From contig CANNCP010000007.1 in assembly GCA_947503145.1 (NCBI GenBank), positions 168,409 to 232,408 on the forward strand: a stretch of 64,000 bases of DNA. Direction: 5' to 3'. This document shows, one piece after another, positions 17,140 to 27,280 of this stretch. Below the pieces are notes generated by a model that worked only from the letters and a program-made list of their open reading frames with translations, made no database searches and was not told the DNA's origin. Source of the DNA: an uncultured Roseovarius sp. (GTDB lineage Bacteria > Pseudomonadota > Alphaproteobacteria > Rhodobacterales > Rhodobacteraceae). How positions within the stretch are numbered: the first letter of the stretch is position 1; each line of letters begins with the position of its first letter. Both the position numbers and the translations under genes were made by a program.

Positions 17140-17895
17140 TTACACCAGCATTCCACCGTCGCTGTCATCGCCGGCCTCAGCCAGCAGACCTTCGAAATCC
17201 GGAACCGTCACGCGGCGCTTGCCCTCCAGCTGGATAATGCCCTCGCGTTTGAGTGCGGACATCTGGCGGCTCACGGTCTCCAGCGTCAGCCCGAGGTAAT
17301 CGGCCATCGCTTCTCTGGTCAGCGGCAACTCGAACACCATCGAACTGCTCCCGCCAATCATGTTGAGGGCCGCACTGCGCCGCCCGATAATCGACAGCAG
17401 CGAAGCAATTTTCTCGCGGGCCGTCTTGCGTCCCAGCACCAGCATCCATTCACGGGCCGCATCCAACTCGTCCAGCGTCATCTCCAGCAGGCGCTGCGAT
17501 ACGGCGGGCGTGTGGCTCAGCAGATCCTCAAACGGCTTCTTGCGGAAACAGCACATCACCAGATCGCTGGTCGCGACGACGTCATACGCCGCAGCCTGGC
17601 GCCCCGGGCGTCCGACGAAATCGCTGGGCAGAAGCAACCCAACCATCTGCCGCCGCCCGTCCTCCATCGTTTGGGCCAGCGTCGCGATTCCCGACACGAC
17701 AGAACCGACAAAATCCATGCGGTCGCCCGACCAGATGACGGTCTGGCCTGCCTGAAAATTGCGATAATATTTGATCTCGTCGAGCTTCTCCAACTCATCA
17801 ACCTCGCAACGCGCGCAGACGGCGCGATGTCGGATCGGGCATTCGCCACAATCATGTGGAGGCATCCGGGTAGAAGTCATTCCCATTGTCCCCAT
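17140..17895 (-). CDS. fnrL: oxygen-responsive regulator FnrL (Crp/Fnr family)
   Basis: Transcription factor with an oxygen-labile 4Fe-4S cluster. With the start at 17895 (251 residues), C16, C19, C27 and an internal cysteine (C115 or C116) are candidate cluster ligands. A cNMP-like beta roll and dimerisation helix follow, then a C-terminal helix-turn-helix with ETVSRQ (E-x2-S-R recognition). Starts at 17886 and 17880 are also possible; GAGAGGACGG lies upstream of 17895. It faces hemN across a shared FNR box, and three such boxes in the window mark its probable targets. Confidence 0.93.
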   Translation of the reverse strand: MGTMGMTSTRMPPHDCGECPIRHRAVCARCEVDELEKLDEIKYYRNFQAGQTVIWSGDRMDFVGSVVSGIATLAQTMEDGRRQMVGLLLPSDFVGRPGRQAAAYDVVATSDLVMCCFRKKPFEDLLSHTPAVSQRLLEMTLDELDAAREWMLVLGRKTAREKIASLLSIIGRRSAALNMIGGSSSMVFELPLTREAMADYLGLTLETVSRQMSALKREGIIQLEGKRRVTVPDFEGLLAEAGDDSDGGMLV

Positions 17896-17917
17896 TGTCG
17901 GGTCCGTCCTCTCATTC

Positions 17918-17931
17918 TTGATCTGGGTCAA
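17918..17931. promoter_or_regulatory. FNR-type box between fnrL and hemN
   Basis: TTGAT-CTGG-GTCAA matches the FNR consensus with one change. It lies 22 bases upstream of the fnrL start and 28 bases upstream of the first hemN ATG. Activation of hemN and autoregulation of fnrL are both plausible. Confidence 0.8.
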
Positions 17932-17959
17932 GGTTGCCGACCCCCGCTCTTTATAAGTT

Positions 17960-19321
17960 ATGCGCATGGACACCAAAGCACAACTAGACAGGCTTGGGCT
18001 CTTTGACGCCAAAGTTCCGCGTTATACCAGCTATCCGACCGCCGTGCAGTTTGTCGGCGGCGTCGGTCCGCAGCTTCACTCCGAATGGATCAAAAGCATC
18101 CCGGAAGGCAGTGAAATCTCGCTATACGTGCATATTCCCTTCTGCCGGAGGCTATGCTGGTTCTGCGCCTGCCGCACGCAGGGCACCCAGAATGACCGTC
18201 CCGTAATCGCCTATCTGGAGGTGTTGAAGGCAGAGCTGGCCCTGCTCAGCGCCGATTTGCCGCAGGGAACCACGCTGTCGCGGCTGCACTGGGGCGGCGG
18301 CACGCCGACGTTGCTGAACCCGACGATGATGGACGAACTGGCAGGCGCCATTCGCGACGTCGTGCCGTTTTCCGATAATACCGAATTCTCGGTCGAGATC
18401 GACCCGAACGAGATCGACGCGCCGCGCCTCGATGCTCTGGCGCGCGCAGGCATGACCCGCGCCTCGATCGGGGTGCAGGATTTCGATCCGATGATCCAGA
18501 AAAGTATCGGCCGCATCCAGAGTTTCGAGTCCACCCGCGATGCAGCGCTGGAACTGCGCGCGCGCGGCGTGCAGAGCCTCAATGCCGATATTCTCTTTGG
18601 ACTGCCGCACCAGACCCAGGAACGCATCACCGAGAGCGTGCAGAAGCTGCTGTCGCTCAGCCCGGACCGTGTCGCGCTTTATGGATATGCCCATGTCCCC
18701 TGGATGGCCAAGCGCCAGCAGTTGATCCCGTCCGCCGACCTGCCGACCCCACAAGAGCGGCTGGCGCTTTTCGAGGCCGCGCAGAAGCTCTTTGTCTGGG
18801 ACGGCTATGCCGAGATCGGCATCGACCATTTCTCTGCCCCCGGCGACGGGCTGCAACAGGCGCAGCGCACGGGGCGGTTGCGGCGCAATTTCCAGGGCTA
18901 TACCGACGATCAGGCGGATGTGCTGATTGGCATCGGTGCCTCTTCGATCTCACGTTTTCCACAAGGTTACGCGCAGAACGCATCTGCGACGGGGCTGCAT
19001 ACCGGCTTCATCCAGGCCGGGCGATATTCGAGCCAGCGCGGCCATGTCTTCAAGGGCGACGACCTGATGCGCGGACGCATCATCGAGGCGCTGATGTGCG
19101 ATTTCGCTGTGCGCAGCGCCGATATCTGCCAAAATTTCGATATTTCGCCCTCGCGCCTGCATGCGCTCCTTGTGGACGTCGCCGCGCAATTCGACGGGCT
19201 GTTGTTAGTCAACGACGAAGGCCTCGCCATTCCCCCGGTGGCCCGGCCCCTGACCCGGATGATTGCGCGTGCCTTCGACACCTATGCGATGGACACTGCC
19301 GGCCACAGCTCGGCGATCTGA
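17960..19321 (+). CDS. hemN: oxygen-independent coproporphyrinogen III oxidase (radical SAM)
   Basis: Converts coproporphyrinogen III to protoporphyrinogen IX without O2, supplying heme for cytochromes under low oxygen. The 453 residues match HemN. The radical-SAM cluster motif is C62-x3-C66-x2-C69-x-C71 after YVHIPF, and GGGTP follows. The start may be the ATG at 17960 or the one at 17966; neither has a ribosome site. The FNR box position favours a transcript beginning close to 17966. It is divergent from fnrL. Confidence 0.95.
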   Translation: MRMDTKAQLDRLGLFDAKVPRYTSYPTAVQFVGGVGPQLHSEWIKSIPEGSEISLYVHIPFCRRLCWFCACRTQGTQNDRPVIAYLEVLKAELALLSADLPQGTTLSRLHWGGGTPTLLNPTMMDELAGAIRDVVPFSDNTEFSVEIDPNEIDAPRLDALARAGMTRASIGVQDFDPMIQKSIGRIQSFESTRDAALELRARGVQSLNADILFGLPHQTQERITESVQKLLSLSPDRVALYGYAHVPWMAKRQQLIPSADLPTPQERLALFEAAQKLFVWDGYAEIGIDHFSAPGDGLQQAQRTGRLRRNFQGYTDDQADVLIGIGASSISRFPQGYAQNASATGLHTGFIQAGRYSSQRGHVFKGDDLMRGRIIEALMCDFAVRSADICQNFDISPSRLHALLVDVAAQFDGLLLVNDEGLAIPPVARPLTRMIARAFDTYAMDTAGHSSAI

Positions 19322-19359
19322 GCCGTGTCAGGCACGCCACCGTGCCGCGACCGCCCGCA

Positions 19360-21231
19360 TCACGCAGGCTTTGCCTTCAGGTCGAGCGCTGCGGCCAGCA
19401 GGGTCTGTGCATATTCGGTCTGCGGCGCATCAAACAGCGCCTGCGCCTCGCCCATCTCGATGATATCACCCTGGCGCATCACCACGACCCGGTGGCTCAT
19501 CGCGCGCACCACATTGAGATCGTGACTGATAAAGAGATAGGCCAGCCCGTGCTTGACCTGTAGCCGGCGCAACAGTTCCACAATCTGCACCTGCACGGTC
19601 ATATCGAGCGCGCTGGTCGGCTCGTCCAGCACCAGCAGCTTGGGCCGCAGGATCATCGCGCGGGCGATGGCGATGCGCTGACGCTGGCCGCCGGAGAATT
19701 CGTGCGGATAGCGATCCATCGCGCTGGCGGGCAGTTCGACCTCCTCCAGCACTTCGGCCACCAGATCGCGGACAGGTCGCCCGTCCGGGCTGCCATGCAC
19801 GCCCAACCCCTCGGCGATGATCTGCTCGCAGGTCAGGCGCGGGCTGAGGCTGCCGAACGGATCCTGAAAGACGATCTGCATGTCGGCACGGTGGCGGCGC
19901 AACTCACGCGTGGACCAGCCATGCACATCCTCGCCCATGAAGGTGATCTTTCCCTCCGAGCCGATCAGCCGCATCATCGCCAGCGCCAGCGTGGTCTTGC
20001 CCGATCCGCTCTCGCCGACGATGCCCAGCGTCTCGCCTGCGCGGACCTCGACACTGGCGTCGTTGACAGCCTTCACATGGCCAACGGTGCGTTTTAGGAA
20101 CCCCATGGTGATCGGGAACCATACCCGCAGGTTTTCCGTCCTGGCCACCACCGGTGCGTCATCGGGCACCGGTGCGGGCACGCCTGCCGGGCGCGCGGCC
20201 AGCAGCCTGCGCGTATAAGCGTGCTGCGGGTTGCCGAATATCTCGGCTGTCGGCCCGGCCTCGACAATGCGGCCATCCTTCATCACGCAAACCCTGTCGG
20301 CAATGCGCTGCACCACGCTCAGATCATGAGTGATGAACAAGAGCCCCATGTTCTCGCGCGCCTTGAGATCAGCCAGCAGTTCAAGAATCTGCGCCTGGAT
20401 AGTCACGTCAAGCGCGGTCGTCGGCTCGTCTGCGATCAGCACAGCGGGCCGGTTGGCCAGTGCCATGGCGATCATCACGCGTTGGCGCTGCCCGCCTGAC
20501 AGCTCATGCGGATAAGCGCTGAGCCGGGATTCGGGGTCGCGGATGCCGACCTTTTGCATCAGCTCGATCACCGTGCTGCGCGCCGGGCTGGACATGATCC
20601 AGTCGCGTGACGTGACCCCCAGCAGCCCACGCCCCAGCCAGAGCGCCAATGTCAGACCACCCGCCCAGACCAGCGCGCGCAGGCTGCGCGGCCCCAGATC
20701 GGCCAGATACGCACCCACGAAATCAAGGCTCGGATCGTCCGGAGACGTCACCACAAAAGACACGTAGGCCGCGATGGCGACAAAGACCACGGCACACCAG
20801 ATCAGACATTTCACCGGGTTGAAATTCAGCCAGCTTTCCAGCAGGCGCTTGGTCCCGCTGCGCCCTTGCAGATCCTGGTGCAGTTCCAGCGATTCCGACA
20901 GTTGCTTTTCGATCGTATGCAGCGGGTTGAGCGACGTCATCGGCTCCTGAAAGATGAAACTGATGTCGTTGCCGCGCACCTTTCGCAGCATTTCATCGTC
21001 AGCGCCGATCATCTGCTGACCGTCATAGGTCACGCTGCCGGTGACCTCGGCGGAACTGCCCAGCAGCGACACGGTGCTCAGCGCGGTGATGGATTTCCCC
21101 GACCCGCTCTCGCCTACCAGCGCCACGGTCTCGCCCCGGTCCAACGTGAAGGAAAGGCCATGCACACAGGGCACGATCTGCCCGTCCTGGCGGAAACTGA
21201 TCCCCAGATCCTTGACTTCTAGCAGGCTCAT
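19360..21231 (-). CDS. yejF: ABC transporter, duplicated ATP-binding protein (YejF-type) with internal insertion
   Basis: Energises uptake of peptides or related compounds through the YejBE permeases. Two ABC modules are fused. Module one has Walker A GESGSGKS (40-47), signature LSGGQ (244-248) and Walker B ending DEPTT (268-272). Module two has [14 protein letters not shown] and DEPTS. At 623 residues it is about 90 longer than usual YejF. The excess is residues about 125-218, between the Q-loop and signature of module one, and includes two strongly hydrophobic stretches (about 139-162 and 183-206). Reading frame and both modules are intact. Its ATG overlaps the yejE stop. Confidence 0.88.
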   Translation of the reverse strand: MSLLEVKDLGISFRQDGQIVPCVHGLSFTLDRGETVALVGESGSGKSITALSTVSLLGSSAEVTGSVTYDGQQMIGADDEMLRKVRGNDISFIFQEPMTSLNPLHTIEKQLSESLELHQDLQGRSGTKRLLESWLNFNPVKCLIWCAVVFVAIAAYVSFVVTSPDDPSLDFVGAYLADLGPRSLRALVWAGGLTLALWLGRGLLGVTSRDWIMSSPARSTVIELMQKVGIRDPESRLSAYPHELSGGQRQRVMIAMALANRPAVLIADEPTTALDVTIQAQILELLADLKARENMGLLFITHDLSVVQRIADRVCVMKDGRIVEAGPTAEIFGNPQHAYTRRLLAARPAGVPAPVPDDAPVVARTENLRVWFPITMGFLKRTVGHVKAVNDASVEVRAGETLGIVGESGSGKTTLALAMMRLIGSEGKITFMGEDVHGWSTRELRRHRADMQIVFQDPFGSLSPRLTCEQIIAEGLGVHGSPDGRPVRDLVAEVLEEVELPASAMDRYPHEFSGGQRQRIAIARAMILRPKLLVLDEPTSALDMTVQVQIVELLRRLQVKHGLAYLFISHDLNVVRAMSHRVVVMRQGDIIEMGEAQALFDAPQTEYAQTLLAAALDLKAKPA

Positions 21232-22334
21232 TCAAACGTCTTTCTGGGGTCGAACGCGTCGCGCACGCCCTCGAAGATGAAGACCAGCAGCGACAGCATG
21301 ATGGCAAAGGCAAAGAACGCAGTGAACGCCAGCCACGGCGCTTGCAGGTTGCGTTTCGCCTGCAAGGTCAACTCACCCAGCGACGGCGAAGAGGATGGCA
21401 GGCCGAAGCCAAGGAAATCCAGCTGCGCCAGCAGCGATATGGTGCCGGTAATCAGGAACGGCAGCATGGTCAGCGTCGCCACCATTGCATTGGGCAGCAT
21501 GTGGCGGAACATGATCTTGAGGTTGCTCACACCCAACCCCTTGGCCGCGCGCACGTATTCCAGATTGCGCGCACGCAGGAATTCGGCACGCACCACGCCC
21601 ACCAGCGCCATCCAGCCGAAAAAGACGGTGATCGCCACCAGCAGCCAGAAGCTGCGCGGCAGGACGGCAAAGAGGATGATGATCACATATAACTGCGGCG
21701 TGGCGCTCCAGATCTCGATGATGCGCTGGAAAAAGAGGTCGGTCAGCCCGCCGAAATAGCCCTGCACCGCCCCCGCGGCGATCCCCAGGATCGACGCCGT
21801 CGCGGTCACGATGAGGGTGAACAGCACCGACAGGCGAAACCCGTAGATTACCCGCGCCATCACGTCGCGCTTGGTGTCGTCCGTGCCCAGCCAGTTCTGC
21901 GCGTTGGGCGGCAGGGGTGCCGCGCCGGGCCGGTCCACGGCGGTGTCATAACTGTAGGGAATGACCGGCCAGAGCGCCCAGCCCTTCTTGATCGCCTCCC
22001 CGTCCACGACACCGTCGGCGGCATCCGTGATCACCGCTTCGGGATCGTCAAAGCAGATGTCCAGCCCGCCCGACACGATCAGGCAATTCACCTCCGGATC
22101 ACGGTAGACGGCTTCGGTCTCGAAATCGCCACCAAAGGCGGTCTCGGGATAAAACCGGAAAATCGGCGCGTAATAGTCGCCCCGGTACTGGATCAGGATC
22201 GGCTTGTCATTGGCCACGAACTCGGCGCAGGCGGTGATGCCGAACACGATGGTAAACAGGATCAGCGACCAGAAAGCCCGCCGGTTACGACGAAAATTAC
22301 GCCAGCGGCGCTGGTTAAGCGGCGACAGTGCCAT
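21228..22334 (-). CDS. yejE: ABC transporter permease (YejE/OppC-type)
   Basis: Inner-membrane permease of 368 residues. An N-terminal helix (about 21-41) is followed by a periplasmic domain and a C-terminal BPD_transp_1 core with about five helices, including the EAA-like loop ARNLEYVRAAKGLGVSN. It partners with YejB. I chose the ATG at 22334 (MALSPLNQRRW), preceded by GGGTGGGA. A 52-residue upstream extension would read through a GC-rich hairpin and repeat motif and lacks family similarity. Four-base overlap with yejF indicates coupling. Confidence 0.92.
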   Translation of the reverse strand: MALSPLNQRRWRNFRRNRRAFWSLILFTIVFGITACAEFVANDKPILIQYRGDYYAPIFRFYPETAFGGDFETEAVYRDPEVNCLIVSGGLDICFDDPEAVITDAADGVVDGEAIKKGWALWPVIPYSYDTAVDRPGAAPLPPNAQNWLGTDDTKRDVMARVIYGFRLSVLFTLIVTATASILGIAAGAVQGYFGGLTDLFFQRIIEIWSATPQLYVIIILFAVLPRSFWLLVAITVFFGWMALVGVVRAEFLRARNLEYVRAAKGLGVSNLKIMFRHMLPNAMVATLTMLPFLITGTISLLAQLDFLGFGLPSSSPSLGELTLQAKRNLQAPWLAFTAFFAFAIMLSLLVFIFEGVRDAFDPRKTFE

Positions 22335-22346
22335 CAGTCCCACCCC

Positions 22347-22395
22347 CCGGCTTCTTCTTGCCGGAAATATCCCGGGGTCCGGGGCAGCGCCCCGG
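22347..22395 (-). repeat. hairpin plus recurrent ATATTT..AAGAAG motif between yejB and yejE
   Basis: On the minus strand CCGGGGC-loop-GCCCCGG (22379-22395) is followed by GGATATTTCCGGCAAGAAGA (22353-22372). The second part resembles the GAGTATTT..GGA..ATGAA motif found at 31019, 43646 and 60265. It could attenuate yejE and yejF relative to yejB. Confidence 0.45.
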
Positions 22396-22443
22396 TTCCA
22401 CGATTTGCGCCGGGGCATATCACCAAGATATCCATGCGCACTC

Positions 22444-23532
22444 TCACCCTTCCCGCTTTTCAAAGTCGATACGCGGGTCCACCAGCACATACATCAGGTC
22501 CGAGACGATCCCGACCACCAGCCCGATCAGGCCAAAGAGAAACAGCGTGCCGAACATCACCGGATAGTCGCGCCCCACGGCGGCCTCGAATCCCAGCCGC
22601 CCCAGCCCGTCCAGCGAGAATATCGTCTCGATCAGGACCGACCCGCCAAAGAAGACGCCGATAAAGACCGCCGGAAAGCCCGCGATCACGATCAGCATCG
22701 CATTGCGGAATACATGGCCGTAAAGCACGCGCTTTTCGCTCAGCCCCTTGGCGCGGGCGGTCATCACATAATGTTTCTTGATTTCGTCGAGAAAGCTGTT
22801 CTTGGTCAGCAGCGTCAGCGTCGCAAAGGCCGAGATCGTGCTGGCCATCACCGGCAGCGTGATGTGCCACAGGTAATCCACCGCCTTGCCCAGCGCACTC
22901 AACTGATCGAAATTATCCGATGTCAGCCCGCGCAGCGGGAACCATTTCCAGTAGGACCCGCCGGCAAAGAGCACCAGCAGCATGATCGCGAACAGAAACG
23001 CCGGAATCGCATAGGCGATGATGATTGCGCCACTGGTCCAGGTGTCGAACGGGCTACCGTCGCGCACCGCCTTGCGGATGCCCAGCGGAATCGAGATCAG
23101 ATAGGCGATCACCGTCGACCACAGGCCCAGCGTGATCGACACCGGCATCTTTTCCAGCACCAGATCCGTCACCGCGATCTTGCGAAAATAGCTCTCGCCG
23201 AAGTCGAACCGGGCGTAATCCCACATCATGCCCGCAAACCGCTCCAGGGGCGGCTTGTCGAGGCCGAACTGCGCCTCCAGCTCCTTGATCAGCTCGGGCG
23301 GCAGCCCGCGGGCGCCGACGTATTTCTCGTTGCCCTGGCTCAGCATCTGGCCGCCCGCATCGCTGCCGCCGCCCGAGAATCCTTCGAACACGTCGCCCTC
23401 GCCCTGCATCTTGGCGATGATCTGCTCGACCGGGCCACCCGGCACGAACTGTACCAGCGCAAAGTTGATGATCATGATCCCCACAAGCGTGGGAATGATC
23501 AGCAACAGCCGCCGCAGGATGTAGGCTCCCAT
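22444..23532 (-). CDS. yejB: ABC transporter permease (YejB/OppB-type)
   Basis: Inner-membrane permease of 362 residues with an N-terminal helix (about 9-30), a periplasmic segment (about 35-130) and a BPD_transp_1 core including the coupling loop [15 protein letters not shown]. The long periplasmic insertion with GGSDAGGQ is typical of YejB rather than OppB. It follows the binding-protein gene by 7 bases and precedes yejE, in the order yejA-B-E-F. GAGGT lies upstream of the ATG. Confidence 0.93.
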   Translation of the reverse strand: MGAYILRRLLLIIPTLVGIMIINFALVQFVPGGPVEQIIAKMQGEGDVFEGFSGGGSDAGGQMLSQGNEKYVGARGLPPELIKELEAQFGLDKPPLERFAGMMWDYARFDFGESYFRKIAVTDLVLEKMPVSITLGLWSTVIAYLISIPLGIRKAVRDGSPFDTWTSGAIIIAYAIPAFLFAIMLLVLFAGGSYWKWFPLRGLTSDNFDQLSALGKAVDYLWHITLPVMASTISAFATLTLLTKNSFLDEIKKHYVMTARAKGLSEKRVLYGHVFRNAMLIVIAGFPAVFIGVFFGGSVLIETIFSLDGLGRLGFEAAVGRDYPVMFGTLFLFGLIGLVVGIVSDLMYVLVDPRIDFEKREG

Positions 23533-23539
23533 GCGCGGA

Positions 23540-25486
23540 TTACCTCAGCACGCCTGCCGCCTTCAGCGCGGCGGCCTTTTCCGCATCATACCACCAGAAA
23601 TCCAGCACACCCAGCTGGAAGGGCGGCTGCGTGTCGGGATGATCGAACACGTCCCAGTAGGCGACCCAATGCTTGTCGTTGTACCACACCGGCACCATTG
23701 CGAACTCATAACGCAAGGCCCGGTCGAGCGCGCGTATCGCCGCGTCTTCCTCGGCCTGACTTTCCGTTGCCAGCGACGCGTCGATGATCGCATCCACCAG
23801 CGGGCTGGCGATGCCCGCCGGGTTGAACACCGAATAGGCCGCCGCCTCGGAGCCATACATCTGGCGCAGCCCCGTACCGGCCCCGGTCAACGGATAGTAG
23901 GACGCAAACAGCATGTCATAGTCGCGTTCGCGCCGCCGCAGGGTGAACTGAGACACATCCACCGTCTCATACTGGGACGTAATGCCCAGTTGCTCGATGT
24001 TTCTCATGAAATTCTCGATGATCCCGCCCAAGGTCGCGGCACTTGGGGCCGGAATGGGAAAGTTCAGCGTCAGAAGTTCGCCCCTGGCATTGCGCCGCTT
24101 GCCATCATCGCCCACCGGCCAGCCGGCCTCGTCGAGCAGTTTCGATGCCTTGGCGCGGTTCCGCCGGTCCGACAGTTTCTTGCCGTTCGAGCTGTGCGCC
24201 GTGACCGCGGGTTCGGCCAGCATCTCGGGCGGGACAAGATCGCCAAGCGACCTGAGCAGCTCCAGTTCCAACCCTTCAGGCAGGCCCTTGGCCTCCAGTT
24301 CAGTGCCCTGGGCAAAGGAATCGCGCTGCTTGAACAGGCCGTGTTGCAGCGAGGCATTCGTCCACTCGAAATTATACGCAAGTGCGATGGCCTGGCGCAC
24401 GCGCTTGTCCTGCAATTTCTCGCGTCCGAGATTGAAAACAAAACCCGCAGCGCCGGGGGCAGAGCCATCCGGCAGTTCCTCAAGCACGATATGTCCCTCT
24501 TTGACTGCCGGAAAATCGTAGGACGTCGCCCATTTCTTCGAACTGCTCTCGGAGCGGAACAGGTATTCGCCTGCCTTGAACGACTCGAACGTCGCGGCGT
24601 CGTCGAGGAAATATTCGATGCGGATACGGTCAAAGTTGAACCGCCCCTGATTGACTGGCAGATTCCAGCCCCAGTAATCGGGGTTGCGGCGATAGACGAT
24701 CTGGCGGCCCACATCGTAGCTGTCCAGAACATACGGCCCCGACCCGATCGCCGGATCGAGCCGCGATTCGTTCAGCATCGCACCCGTGCGCTCGTACCAC
24801 GCCTTGGAGAACACCGGGGTCGAGCCCACCTGATCGATCATCGAGCGCCGCGATGGGTCTTCGGCAAAGGTGAATTTTACCCGGTGATCATCCAGTGCCT
24901 CGGCGGTCAGAACACGCTTCCTGACGGCCTCGGCGTAGGACGGAATACCCTGCTCCAAAAACAGGTTGTGCGAAAACACCACGTCATGCGCGGTCACGGG
25001 CGAGCCGTCGGAAAACCGCGCTTCGGGGCGCATGTGAAAGATGACCCAGGTCTTGCCTTCGTCATATTCCAGGCTCTCGGCCAGCAGGCCATAGCTCTCG
25101 CCGTAGACGTCGGCGGGCACCCAGCTCGTGTTGCTCAGCGGGTCCTCGGCCAGCAGCGACTCGTAGAGCAGCGACGTGGCCGACCCCGGCACCCCCTTCA
25201 GCGCATAGGGGTTGAGCGTGTCGAACGTGCCGGATGCGGCCAGCGATATTTCACCGCCCTTGGGCGCATCGGGATTCACATAATTGAAATGCGGGTAATC
25301 CGCAGGATAGCTGAGATCGCCGAAATAGGAATAACCGTGAGACCGGATGACCGTATCCTCGGCCAGTGCGGCCTGCGTCGTCAATACGGCGAGTCCAAGA
25401 CCCAAGAGCGCGGCCCGGAGCGGTCCGCGTCCCTCTCGGCTCTGTGCGGATTGTCGTGCCTGTTGGTGATCTGCGCGTGCGATCAT
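23540..25486 (-). CDS. yejA: extracellular solute-binding protein family 5 (YejA-type)
   Basis: Periplasmic peptide-binding lipid-free receptor of 648 residues. A charged N-region is followed by a signal peptide ending near ALAEDT (about residue 43). The SBP_bac_5 signature is present ([10 protein letters not shown], then [23 protein letters not shown]). The YejA subfamily transports oligopeptides and microcin C-like compounds, so the substrate here is a peptide by inference only. GGAGG is close upstream. It is the first gene of the yejABEF operon. Confidence 0.92.
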   Translation of the reverse strand: MIARADHQQARQSAQSREGRGPLRAALLGLGLAVLTTQAALAEDTVIRSHGYSYFGDLSYPADYPHFNYVNPDAPKGGEISLAASGTFDTLNPYALKGVPGSATSLLYESLLAEDPLSNTSWVPADVYGESYGLLAESLEYDEGKTWVIFHMRPEARFSDGSPVTAHDVVFSHNLFLEQGIPSYAEAVRKRVLTAEALDDHRVKFTFAEDPSRRSMIDQVGSTPVFSKAWYERTGAMLNESRLDPAIGSGPYVLDSYDVGRQIVYRRNPDYWGWNLPVNQGRFNFDRIRIEYFLDDAATFESFKAGEYLFRSESSSKKWATSYDFPAVKEGHIVLEELPDGSAPGAAGFVFNLGREKLQDKRVRQAIALAYNFEWTNASLQHGLFKQRDSFAQGTELEAKGLPEGLELELLRSLGDLVPPEMLAEPAVTAHSSNGKKLSDRRNRAKASKLLDEAGWPVGDDGKRRNARGELLTLNFPIPAPSAATLGGIIENFMRNIEQLGITSQYETVDVSQFTLRRRERDYDMLFASYYPLTGAGTGLRQMYGSEAAAYSVFNPAGIASPLVDAIIDASLATESQAEEDAAIRALDRALRYEFAMVPVWYNDKHWVAYWDVFDHPDTQPPFQLGVLDFWWYDAEKAAALKAAGVLR

Positions 25487-25620
25487 CCCGTCCTCCCTGT
25501 CGCTGCCCCATTCATCTGGGGTGCGTATTGTCTGCTGCAGGCTAATGGAGGCCCACGGCCATATTCAAGCGCTGATCGGCGGGCGCAGGCTGAAACACGG
25601 CGCGCCCGTGCACCGCGCAG

Positions 25621-25656
25621 CAAAAAGCCGCCGGATCCTTGCAGATCCTGGCGGCT
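25621..25656 (-). terminator. intrinsic terminator of the cytochrome c gene
   Basis: Read on the minus strand, AGCCGCCAGGATC, a short loop and GGATCCGGCGGCT form a long GC stem with one bulge, followed by TTTTTG. It lies 25 bases after the cytochrome c stop codon. A second short palindrome, GGTCCG-AA-CGGACC, is at 25662-25675. Confidence 0.85.
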
Positions 25657-25680
25657 ACGCGTGGTCCGAACGGACCGATA

Positions 25681-26205
25681 TCAGTTGTCGAGGCTGTCGA
25701 GGAAGGCGATCACATTCGCGCGATCTTCGTCCTTGCTCAGGCCCGAGAAGCCCATCGTCGTGCCCGGTGCGTAACTGGCCGGCTTTGTCAGGAAGCCGTC
25801 CAGATGCTCGGGGGTCCAGACATCGGCAACTTTCTCCAGCGCGCCGGAATAGCCAAAGCCATCGGCACTGTCGACCGGGCGACCGACCACACCGAATAGA
25901 TAGGGACCGACCGAGTTTTCGCCTTTTTCCAGCTTGTGACACGCCTTGCATTTGTTGAAGACGCGCTCGCCCTTGCCGATATCGGCCGACGCCAGCCGCT
26001 CTTCGATGCTGGGGCCTTCCTCGACCGCAGATCCTTCGCCAGCGTCTTCGCCGCTTTCGATCTCGATCATATAACCTTGCACATGGTCTTCGCCATGGGC
26101 ACCACCGCTATAGATGGTTTCAGCGGCGAATTTGCCCAGAAGAAACACCAAAAGCGCCCCGCATAAGCCGCCCAGCAGCTTGGTCAGTGTCATCGTATCG
26201 AACAT
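25681..26205 (-). CDS. membrane-anchored cytochrome c (c-y/CycM type)
   Basis: Class I cytochrome c of 174 residues held by an uncleaved N-terminal helix (about 8-28). A linker of about 45 residues rich in acidic residues and glycine leads to the heme domain: CKACH (C86, C89, H90) and the axial methionine in GTTMGFSG (about 151). Such cytochromes shuttle electrons between the bc1 complex and terminal oxidases in Rhodobacterales, so a link to the cbb3 oxidase here is reasonable inference. It is monocistronic, divergent from pheA. Confidence 0.92.
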   Translation of the reverse strand: MFDTMTLTKLLGGLCGALLVFLLGKFAAETIYSGGAHGEDHVQGYMIEIESGEDAGEGSAVEEGPSIEERLASADIGKGERVFNKCKACHKLEKGENSVGPYLFGVVGRPVDSADGFGYSGALEKVADVWTPEHLDGFLTKPASYAPGTTMGFSGLSKDEDRANVIAFLDSLDN

Positions 26206-26335
26206 AGGCCAGTTTCCATTTGAGTTTTAGAAGTCTTCTGGCCGCGTATCTATCCGCTTCCCCTAGGCGTACGCAAGGTATAGTTTCCCTGAAAAAGCGC
26301 CCGGGGCCGGGCACGGGCGACAGGAAAACCACATC

Positions 26336-27169
26336 ATGACCAAACGAATTGCCTTTCAGGGCGAACCGGGAGCCTATTCGCATCAGGCCTGTGTCGACAC
26401 CTATCCCGACCTCGATCCGTTGCCTTGCCGTACCTTCGAGGACGCGATGGAAGCGGTGCGCAGCGGCGCAGCTGCACTGGCGATGCTGCCGGTCGAAAAC
26501 TCGACCTTTGGTCGGGTGGCGGATATTCACCACCTTATGCCCAACAGTGGCCTGCATATCGTGAACGAAGCCTTCGTGCGGGTACATATCAATCTGCTGG
26601 CGCTGCCCGGCACGGCGCTGGCCGATATCAAGCAGGCGATGAGCCACACCATGCTGCTGGGCCAGTGCCGCGCCTACCTGGAGGCGCATGACATTCGCCG
26701 CGTGACCGGCGCGGACACTGCAGGCTCGGCCCGGCAGGTGGCACAGGACCGCGACCCGGCCACCGCCGCGCTGGCCAGCGAACTGGCAGGCGAGATCTAC
26801 GGCCTCGACGTTCTGGCGCACCATATTGAGGATGAAGGCAACAACACCACCCGCTTTCTGGTCATGTCTCCTGCCCCGGACATGTCGCGGCGCGGCACTG
26901 ACGGGATGCTCACCAGCATTGTGTTCACCGTGCGCAACATCCCCGCCGCCCTCTACAAGGCGATGGGCGGTTTTGCCACCAACGGCGTCAACATGACCAA
27001 GCTGGAAAGCTACATGGTCGGCGGCTCGTTCTCGGCGACGCAGTTCTATGCCGATATCGAAGGCCACCCCGAGGACCCGGCCGTCGCGCGGGCGCTGGAA
27101 GAACTGCGGTACTTCACCTCGCACCTCGATATCCTGGGGGTCTACCCGCGCGATCCGGCGCGCGATTGA
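26336..27169 (+). CDS. pheA: prephenate dehydratase
   Basis: Converts prephenate to phenylpyruvate for phenylalanine synthesis. The 277 residues are a stand-alone PDT domain (about 1-180), without chorismate mutase, with the catalytic NTTRF motif. A C-terminal ACT domain (about 197-270) holds the phenylalanine-sensing segment; its ESRP-type motif reads KLESYM. The ATG at 26336 starts TKRIAFQGEPGAYSH, the family N-terminus. It is divergent from the cytochrome c gene and followed by a palindromic repeat. Confidence 0.95.
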   Translation: MTKRIAFQGEPGAYSHQACVDTYPDLDPLPCRTFEDAMEAVRSGAAALAMLPVENSTFGRVADIHHLMPNSGLHIVNEAFVRVHINLLALPGTALADIKQAMSHTMLLGQCRAYLEAHDIRRVTGADTAGSARQVAQDRDPATAALASELAGEIYGLDVLAHHIEDEGNNTTRFLVMSPAPDMSRRGTDGMLTSIVFTVRNIPAALYKAMGGFATNGVNMTKLESYMVGGSFSATQFYADIEGHPEDPAVARALEELRYFTSHLDILGVYPRDPARD

Positions 27170-27280
27170 CGCGCAGGCCACAACAGCGGAACAAAGCGTG
27201 CGTCTTTTGAGGCGCGCGAAATGCGGCCAGGGCTTTCGCCCCGCAGTCTCGGCCGGGTTTTCGCAGTCATAAAAAACGTC

